Below the pieces are notes generated by a model. The model was not told where the DNA came from. It did no database searches and worked only from the letters and a program-made list of their open reading frames with translations. The translations under genes and the position numbers were made by a program. Of a stretch of 12,503 nt of DNA, positions 7,696 to 12,503 are shown one piece after another (within the stretch, counting starts at the first letter, position 1; every line of letters starts with the position of its first letter). Source of the stretch: an uncultured Neisseria sp. (GTDB lineage: Bacteria; Pseudomonadota; Gammaproteobacteria; Burkholderiales; Neisseriaceae); NCBI GenBank assembly GCA_947097615.1, contig CAMURX010000032.1:1-12503 (forward strand), given 5' to 3'.

Positions 7696-10002
7696 ATGGC
7701 AAAAAACCTTTTAATCGTCGAATCCCCCTCCAAAGCCAAAACCCTAAAAAAATACCTCGGCGGCGATTTTGAAATCCTGGCCTCCTACGGCCATGTGCGC
7801 GATCTCGTGCCGAAAAACGGCGCGGTCGATCCCGACAACGGTTTCGCCATGAAATACCAGCTGGTTGCCCGCAACGCCAAACACGTCGATGCCATCGTGG
7901 CCGGAGCCAAAGAAGCCGAAAACATCTATCTGGCCACCGACCCGGATAGGGAAGGCGAAGCGATTTCATGGCACTTGCAGGAAATCCTCAAATCCAAACG
8001 CGGTCTGAAAAACATCCACCCCAAGCGCGTGGTGTTTCACGAAATCACCAAAAACGCCGTACTCGAAGCCATCGCCAATCCGCGCGAGCTGGAAATCAAT
8101 CTGGTTGACGCGCAACAGGCGCGCCGCGCGCTCGACTATCTCGTCGGCTTCAACCTCTCGCCGCTGCTGTGGAAAAAAATCCGCCGCGGCCTCTCCGCCG
8201 GCCGCGTGCAAAGCCCCGCCCTGCGCCTGATTTGCGAGCGCGAAAACGAAATCCGCGCCTTTGAAGCGCAGGAATATTGGACGGTACACCTCGACAGCCA
8301 CAAAAGCCGCAGCAAATTCACCGCCAAGCTGGTGCAATACAAAGGCGACAAGCTCGAACAGTTCGCCCTGCCTGACCAGATATCGCAAGAGGCCGTCTTA
8401 AACGCACTCGCAGGCAAAGAAGCCGTTGTCTCCGCCGTAGAAAAGAAAAAACGCAGCCGCAACCCAGCCGCGCCGTTTACTACATCGACCATGCAGCAGG
8501 ACGCCGTACGCAAACTCGGCATGACCACCGACCGCACCATGCGCACCGCCCAGCAGCTTTACGAAGGCATTGACGTAGGGCAGGGCGCGATCGGTCTGAT
8601 TACCTATATGCGTACCGACAGCGTGAACCTGGCCGACGAAGCGCTCACCGAAATCCGCCACTACATCGAAAACAAAATCGGCAAAGAATACCTGCCAAGC
8701 GCGGCCAAGCAGTACAAAACCAAATCGAAAAACGCGCAGGAAGCCCACGAAGCCATCCGCCCGACCTCCGTTTACCGCACACCCGAAAGCGTGAAGCCGT
8801 TTCTGACTGCCGACCAGTTCAAGCTCTACCAAATGATTTGGCAGCGTACCGTCGCCTGCCAGATGACCCCCGCTAAATTCGACCAAACCACGGTTGACAT
8901 CGCCGTGGGCGAAGGCGTGTTCCGCGTAACCGGCCAAGTGCAGACCTTTGCCGGTTTCTTGAGCGTATATGAAGAAAGCAGCGACGACGAAGAGGGCGAA
9001 GAAAGCAAAAAACTGCCCGAAATGGCCGAAGGCGACAAGCTGCCCGTCGACAAACTTTACGGCGAACAGCATTTCACCACGCCGCCGCCGCGCTACAACG
9101 AAGCTACGCTGGTCAAAGCGCTCGAAGAATACGGCATCGGCCGCCCCTCGACCTACGCCAGCATTATTTCCACGCTCAAAGACCGCGAATACGTTACCCT
9201 CGAACAAAAACGCTTCATGCCCACCGACACCGGCGACATCGTCAACAAATTCCTGACCGACCACTTCGCCCAATACGTCGATTACCACTTCACCGCCAAA
9301 CTCGAAGACCAGCTCGACGAAATCGCCAACGGCAAACGCGAGTGGGTGCCCGTGATGGACAAATTCTGGAAGCCCTTCCACAAACAAGTGGCCGAAAAAG
9401 AAGGCATCGAACGCGCCAAATTCACCACCGAAGAGCTGGACGAAACCTGCCCCAAATGCGGCGAACACAAGCTGCAAATCAAGTTCGGCAAAATGGGACG
9501 CTTCGTCGCCTGTGCCGGCTATCCCGAGTGCAGCTACACGCGCAACGTTAACGAAACCGCCGAAGAAGCCGCCGAGCGCATCGCCAAAGCCGAAGCCGAA
9601 CAAGCCGAACTCGACGGACGCGAGTGCCCGAAATGTGGCGGACGGCTGGTGTACAAATATAGCCGTACCGGCAGCAAATTCATCGGCTGCGCCAACTACC
9701 CCAAATGCAAACACGTCGAGCCGCTGGAAAAACCGAAAGACACCGGTGTCCAATGCCCGCAATGTAAAAAAGGCAACCTCGTCGAGCGCAAATCCCGCTA
9801 CGGCAAACTGTTTTACAGTTGCAGCACCTATCCCGACTGCAACTACGCCACTTGGAATCCGCCCGTCGCCGAAGAATGCCCGAACTGCCATTGGCCGGTT
9901 TTGACCATCAAAACCACCAAACGCTGGGGCGTGGAAAAAGTCTGCCCGCAAAAAGAATGCGGCTGGAAAGAACAAATCGAACCGCCCGCGCCCAAAGAGT
10001 AG
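7696..10002 (+). CDS. topA: DNA topoisomerase I (type IA)
   Basis: A 768-residue topoisomerase I, which relaxes negatively supercoiled DNA by cutting one strand through a 5'-phosphotyrosine. The TOPRIM domain starts at the N-terminus with IVESPSKA (Glu9) and carries DPDREGE (Asp82, Asp84, Glu86), the Mg2+ site. The active-site tyrosine is Tyr304 in GLITYMRTDS. The C-terminus (585-755) has four Cys4 zinc-ribbon repeats: CPKCGEHKL, CPKCGGRLV, CPQCKKGNL and CPNCHWPV, each closed by a second cysteine pair. E. coli TopA has three zinc fingers plus ribbon-like domains, so four clear ones is within the family's range. The start ATG follows AGAGAAGAACG, a moderate ribosome site. Two 161-bp elements flank the gene. 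A DUS with one mismatch (AGGCCGTCTTAA) occurs at 8390-8401. Confidence 0.97.
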   Translation: MAKNLLIVESPSKAKTLKKYLGGDFEILASYGHVRDLVPKNGAVDPDNGFAMKYQLVARNAKHVDAIVAGAKEAENIYLATDPDREGEAISWHLQEILKSKRGLKNIHPKRVVFHEITKNAVLEAIANPRELEINLVDAQQARRALDYLVGFNLSPLLWKKIRRGLSAGRVQSPALRLICERENEIRAFEAQEYWTVHLDSHKSRSKFTAKLVQYKGDKLEQFALPDQISQEAVLNALAGKEAVVSAVEKKKRSRNPAAPFTTSTMQQDAVRKLGMTTDRTMRTAQQLYEGIDVGQGAIGLITYMRTDSVNLADEALTEIRHYIENKIGKEYLPSAAKQYKTKSKNAQEAHEAIRPTSVYRTPESVKPFLTADQFKLYQMIWQRTVACQMTPAKFDQTTVDIAVGEGVFRVTGQVQTFAGFLSVYEESSDDEEGEESKKLPEMAEGDKLPVDKLYGEQHFTTPPPRYNEATLVKALEEYGIGRPSTYASIISTLKDREYVTLEQKRFMPTDTGDIVNKFLTDHFAQYVDYHFTAKLEDQLDEIANGKREWVPVMDKFWKPFHKQVAEKEGIERAKFTTEELDETCPKCGEHKLQIKFGKMGRFVACAGYPECSYTRNVNETAEEAAERIAKAEAEQAELDGRECPKCGGRLVYKYSRTGSKFIGCANYPKCKHVEPLEKPKDTGVQCPQCKKGNLVERKSRYGKLFYSCSTYPDCNYATWNPPVAEECPNCHWPVLTIKTTKRWGVEKVCPQKECGWKEQIEPPAPKE

Positions 10003-10019
10003 GGTATTTGGTTTGATCA

Positions 10020-10068
10020 ATAAAAGGCCGTCTGAAAACGGAAAAACGGGTTTCAGACGGCCTTTTAT
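10020..10068 (+). terminator. DUS inverted-repeat terminator after topA
   Basis: The core stem is 10022-10037 with 10051-10066 (16 bp), extended by AT pairs to 10020-10068, with a TTTTAT end. It holds a + DUS at 10025-10036 and a - DUS at 10052-10063. It begins 18 bases after the topA stop. Confidence 0.88.
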
Positions 10069-10080
10069 CGTCTGCAGCAC

Positions 10081-10098
10081 GGATTGGCTATAATGCGC
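10081..10098 (+). promoter_or_regulatory. Promoter-like 18-bp repeat, copy 1
   Basis: GGATTGGCTATAATGCGC contains a perfect TATAAT at 10089-10094. It lies 12 bases after the topA terminator and faces the DUF4349 gene. The same 18 bases recur at 10331-10348. No good -35 is seen 16-18 bases upstream. Confidence 0.6.
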
Positions 10099-10110
10099 GG
10101 CACGATTGGA

Positions 10111-10149
10111 AGGCCGTCTGAAAGAGCGTCGGTCGTTTTCAGACGGCCT
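10111..10149 (+). repeat. DUS inverted repeat abutting element copy 2
   Basis: A 13-bp perfect stem (10111-10123 with 10137-10149), with a + DUS at 10111-10122 and a - DUS at 10138-10149. It has terminator geometry, but its 3' side runs directly into the 161-bp element instead of a T-tract. It lies about 15 bases downstream of promoter-like copy 1 and would interrupt its transcript. Confidence 0.8.
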
Positions 10150-10150
10150 A

Positions 10151-10311
10151 GGGTCTGTTGACAATCAGCTTGCGAGACGGTTTTTTGAGTAAAAAATGCC
10201 CGAATGCAAGGAAAAAAGCGCAGCAAGGTTGGACACCTTACGAGCATTTTTGACGCGGCAGGCGGGTATTTTTTGCCAAAAACACCGCGCAAGCTGATTG
10301 TCAACAGACCC
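10151..10311 (+). mobile_element. 161-bp MITE-like element, copy 2 (after topA)
   Basis: Terminal inverted repeats are perfect over 24 bp (10151-10174 with 10288-10311), starting GGGTCTGTTGACAATC. CTAG lies at both ends (10148-10151 and 10311-10314). The inner hairpin is AAAAAAGCGCAGCAAGGT with ACACCTTACGAGCATTTTT. There is no reading frame of note. Length and orientation equal copy 1, but the sequence has drifted, so the two are not a recent duplication. The 10003-10475 gap contains this element, three DUS hairpins and two promoter-like repeats, but no gene. Confidence 0.82.
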
Positions 10312-10330
10312 TAGGCCTGCTTTTGCCGCA

Positions 10331-10348
10331 GGATTGGCTATAATGCGC
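10331..10348 (+). promoter_or_regulatory. Promoter-like 18-bp repeat, copy 2 (likely DUF4349-rsmD promoter)
   Basis: The second exact copy of GGATTGGCTATAATGCGC, with TATAAT at 10339-10344. It is the last strong -10 box before the DUF4349 start at 10476 and would give a leader of about 125 bases. The -35 is not obvious. Confidence 0.55.
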
Positions 10349-10365
10349 TGCAGACAAAACGACAG

Positions 10366-10457
10366 AGGCCGTCTGAAAGCCTGAAAAACGGAGACGGTTT
10401 CCGTTTCGCGCCATATTTTCAGACGGCCTTCGGATATCCGCGATAAGGCCGTCTGAA
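10366..10457 (+). promoter_or_regulatory. DUF4349 leader with three DUS in alternating orientation
   Basis: DUS order is + (10366-10377), - (10418-10429), + (10446-10457). The first pair would enclose a smaller hairpin (AAACGGA/TCCGTTT). The second pair forms a 13-bp stem (10418-10430 with 10445-10457) over a loop holding CGGATATCCG. The two large hairpins exclude each other. The second ends six bases before the ribosome site AGGGAGA (10464-10470). Confidence 0.6.
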
Positions 10458-10475
10458 CACCACAGGGAGAAAATC

Positions 10476-11420
10476 ATGCGTACAACCAAGCCCATCCTGC
10501 TTTTACCCGTCGTACTCGCCCTGCTGGCGGCCTGCGGCCAAAACGCTGAAAACAGCGCCCCCGCCGCCTATGCCCCTGCTGCCGCAGCGGCGGAATACGG
10601 CGAAGCCGCGGCCAATCAGGAAACGGCCGTCCGCGCCGACAGCATGGTATTGGCGCAGAAAGCGGAAGGGCGGCAGCTCGTTGTGGAAGCCGATATCGCG
10701 TTCAAAACCGAAAACACGCGGCAGACCGTGGCGGAGGTGGAAGAACTCACGCTGCAATACGGCGGTTTCATCGAAAAAAGCGGCATTTTTGCCTCGGTGT
10801 CCGACGAACAAACCTATCCGCAGCAGGACGGAGTGCTGCTGGTCATCCGCCGCTACGGGCAAACCGGCGACATGACCGTGCGCCTGCCGAAAGACAAAAC
10901 GGCGGACTTTTTGCGCGATATGCAGAAACACATCGTGTTTTTGCAGGAGCAGAATTTCAGTGCCGCCGACGTTGCCCTCGATTTGCGCCGCGCCGCTTTG
11001 GAAGCCGAACGGCAGCGCGAGTTGGCCGAACGTTTGCAGAACACCGCCGATTCGTCGGAAAAAAGTGACAAAAGCGGTACATCCGACGTGCAGGTCAGAC
11101 AGTCCGACGCCCGCGCGCAGCGGGAATACGCCGAATTGCAGCGGGCGTATTGGCAGGACAAAGTGGATTTCGCCACCGTGCGCCTGCGTTTCGAACAGCC
11201 CGAAGCGGTGTTCCGCTACACCCGTCCCGACAGCGACGCCGAAGCGCGGCAGTATGCACCCGGCTTCTGGCAGTCGGTCGGCGTGATGTTGAAACAGGGC
11301 TGGGTGGGCTTTTTACGCGGTATTCTGTTCCTGTTCGCTTTATGGCCGCTTGCCCTTCTTGCCGTTATATCGCTGTTTTCCTGGCGCAAAATCAAACGGA
11401 TGAAAAAGAAAACAAAATGA
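10476..11420 (+). CDS. DUF4349 domain lipoprotein with C-terminal membrane helix
   Basis: A 314-residue predicted lipoprotein. The signal peptide ends in lipobox LAAC with Cys20 as the lipidated residue. A low-complexity Ala-rich stretch follows (to about residue 45). The central region starting RQLVVEADIAFKTENTRQTVAEVEE and the helical, charged segment about 170-250 (coiled-coil-like, Arg/Glu/Gln-rich) fit DUF4349, a family of bacterial membrane proteins of unknown function. The C-terminus has one strong hydrophobic helix (278-301) followed by a basic tail, KIKRMKKKTK. A lipid anchor plus this helix suggests retention in the inner membrane with the main domain in the periplasm. AGGGAGA is five bases before ATG 10476. 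Its TGA overlaps the rsmD start (ATGA 11417-11420), so translation is probably coupled. Confidence 0.82.
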   Translation: MRTTKPILLLPVVLALLAACGQNAENSAPAAYAPAAAAAEYGEAAANQETAVRADSMVLAQKAEGRQLVVEADIAFKTENTRQTVAEVEELTLQYGGFIEKSGIFASVSDEQTYPQQDGVLLVIRRYGQTGDMTVRLPKDKTADFLRDMQKHIVFLQEQNFSAADVALDLRRAALEAERQRELAERLQNTADSSEKSDKSGTSDVQVRQSDARAQREYAELQRAYWQDKVDFATVRLRFEQPEAVFRYTRPDSDAEARQYAPGFWQSVGVMLKQGWVGFLRGILFLFALWPLALLAVISLFSWRKIKRMKKKTK

Positions 11421-11986
11421 AAAATGCCAAACACAGCAACCAAGTCCGTATCATCGGCGGTACACACAGGGGACGGAAAATCACCTTCGCCGATTCGGAC
11501 GGCCTGCGCCCCACGCCCGACAGCGTGCGCGAACGCCTGTTCAACTGGCTGGGTCAGGATCTGACGGGCAAAACCGTGCTGGATTTGTTTACAGGCAGCG
11601 GCGCGCTCGGTTTTGAAGCCGCCTCGCGCGGTGCGGCAAAAGTGGTGATGGTCGAATTTGAGCGACGGGTCGCGCAGAACCTCATGCGTCAGACAGAAAT
11701 TTTCGGCTGGGATGCCGCCGTATCCGTCGTCTGCCAAAATGCCGCCGCGTACCTGCAAACCGCGGCGCCGCAATTTGATGTTGTGTTTCTCGATCCGCCG
11801 TTTGCCTGGCAGGGCTGGGACGATTTGTTCGGATTGCTGTCAGGCCGTCTGAAACCCGGTGCCGAAGTCTATATCGAAGCGGGAAAAATACCCGATCTGC
11901 CGCCATGGCTCGATGTCCGACGCGAGGGTCGGGCAGGGCAGAGCAAATACCTGCTGGCCGGGTATCAAAGACGGTCTCCGATTTAA
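11417..11986 (+). CDS. rsmD: 16S rRNA (guanine966-N2)-methyltransferase RsmD
   Basis: A 189-residue SAM-dependent methyltransferase that modifies G966 of 16S rRNA in the small ribosomal subunit. It opens with the family pattern VRIIGGTHRGRKI and LRPTPDSVRERLFNWL. The SAM-binding motif I is DLFTGSGALGFEAASRG (from Asp56), and the catalytic DPPF is at 126-129. Length is near the usual 185-200. The start at 11417 overlaps the upstream stop by four bases (ATGA); a long in-frame extension upstream exists, but it lies inside the DUF4349 gene and lacks the family's sequence. A + DUS at 11842-11853 reads GRLK (143-146). No hairpin terminator follows, so some transcripts may continue into the ferredoxin gene. 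Confidence 0.95.
   Translation: MKNAKHSNQVRIIGGTHRGRKITFADSDGLRPTPDSVRERLFNWLGQDLTGKTVLDLFTGSGALGFEAASRGAAKVVMVEFERRVAQNLMRQTEIFGWDAAVSVVCQNAAAYLQTAAPQFDVVFLDPPFAWQGWDDLFGLLSGRLKPGAEVYIEAGKIPDLPPWLDVRREGRAGQSKYLLAGYQRRSPI
11842..11853 (+). repeat. DUS inside rsmD
   Basis: A perfect AGGCCGTCTGAA, single, in the frame giving GRLK. This is the last DUS in the window; none is found from here to 12503. Confidence 0.9.
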
Positions 11987-12034
11987 TGATAATTATTTAT
12001 AAATATATAAAAAACAATCATCTAGCGGAAAGCG

Positions 12035-12342
<308 letters not shown>

Positions 12343-12413
12343 TCGGGAAAATAATTAAAACAAGTATAAATATATACTTAATTCAGGTTGGTAGGAATTT
12401 TTAAATATTTCGC

Positions 12414-12442
12414 TTGACGGAGAAGGGTGGTGTAAGTAACAT
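12414..12442 (+). promoter_or_regulatory. Predicted tRNA-Tyr promoter
   Basis: TTGACG at 12414-12419 and TAACAT at 12437-12442 with a 17-base spacer. The start would fall shortly before the tRNA at 12456. The sequence after the -10 (TCCGCTTC) is GC-rich, as usual for stable-RNA promoters. Confidence 0.6.
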
Positions 12443-12455
12443 TCCGCTTCTCTTT

Positions 12456-12503
12456 GGTGGGATTCCCGAGCGGTCAAAGGGGGCAGACTGTAAATCTGTT
12501 GCG
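12456..12503 (+). tRNA. tRNA-Tyr (GUA), 5' part, cut by window end
   Basis: The acceptor 5' strand GGTGGGA is followed by TTCCCGAGCGGTCAAAGGGG, the long D-arm of bacterial tRNA-Tyr, then the anticodon stem-loop CAGACTGTAAATCTG with anticodon GTA at 12490-12492. It matches bacterial tRNA-Tyr closely (E. coli: GGTGGGGTTCCCGAGC...GACTGTAAATC). The variable arm, T-arm and 3' end are outside the window. Confidence 0.93.

Noticed and set aside
8398..10164. A 588-codon open frame on the - strand across topA
   Set aside because: It is the antisense shadow of a GC-rich gene, with Phe/Val/Gly-rich low-complexity sequence and no family resemblance. topA on the + strand has all catalytic motifs.
12362..12379. 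AAGTATA/TATACTT hairpin after the ferredoxin gene as a terminator
   Set aside because: A 7-bp AT-only stem with no following T-run is too weak to call a terminator.

Overview
The window looks like a chromosomal segment of a Neisseria species. The strongest sign is the DNA uptake sequence (DUS). The 12-mer AGGCCGTCTGAA or its reverse complement occurs about 27 times in 12.5 kb, mostly as close inverted pairs just after stop codons. The AG- start, rather than the AT- start of meningococcus and gonococcus, points to a commensal Neisseria using the AG dialect. The DNA is GC-rich, which would fit species such as N. elongata or N. bacilliformis, but the species is inference. All recognised genes are on the + strand and are housekeeping or ordinary accessory genes. 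There is no prophage, CRISPR array or toxin-antitoxin module.

Layout. 1-116: 3' end of metK. 194-1306: exported DUF1176 protein. 1414-2178: grxC (glutaredoxin) and secB (export chaperone), probably one operon behind a promoter at 1362-1389. 2383-3600: MFS transporter with its own promoter. 3773-5620: fused ABC exporter with a hairpin in its leader. 5710-7402: dprA (transformation) and smg. 7696-10002: topA. 10476-11986: DUF4349 lipoprotein whose stop codon overlaps the start of rsmD. 12091-12342: 2[4Fe-4S] ferredoxin of the YfhL type. 12456-12503: 5' part of tRNA-Tyr(GUA), cut by the window edge. DUS inverted repeats close most transcription units (after metK, DUF1176, secB, MFS, ABC and topA) and probably act as terminators.

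The non-coding DNA around topA is the least ordinary part. Two related 161-bp elements lie in the same orientation on either side of topA. They have the same length, no coding capacity, terminal inverted repeats and CTAG at both ends, so they look like non-autonomous transposable elements (MITEs). The leaders of topA and of the DUF4349 lipoprotein each carry three DUS in the order +, -, +, so the middle one can pair with either neighbour. An 18-bp promoter-like repeat lies on both sides of the second element. In dprA, whose product handles incoming transforming DNA, a perfect 17-bp DUS inverted repeat is translated as part of the linker between the DNA-binding core and the C-terminal domain.

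I see no wholly new multigene system. The best candidates for something undescribed are the DUS-built alternative hairpins in leaders, the DUS-coded linker in DprA, and the 161-bp element family.
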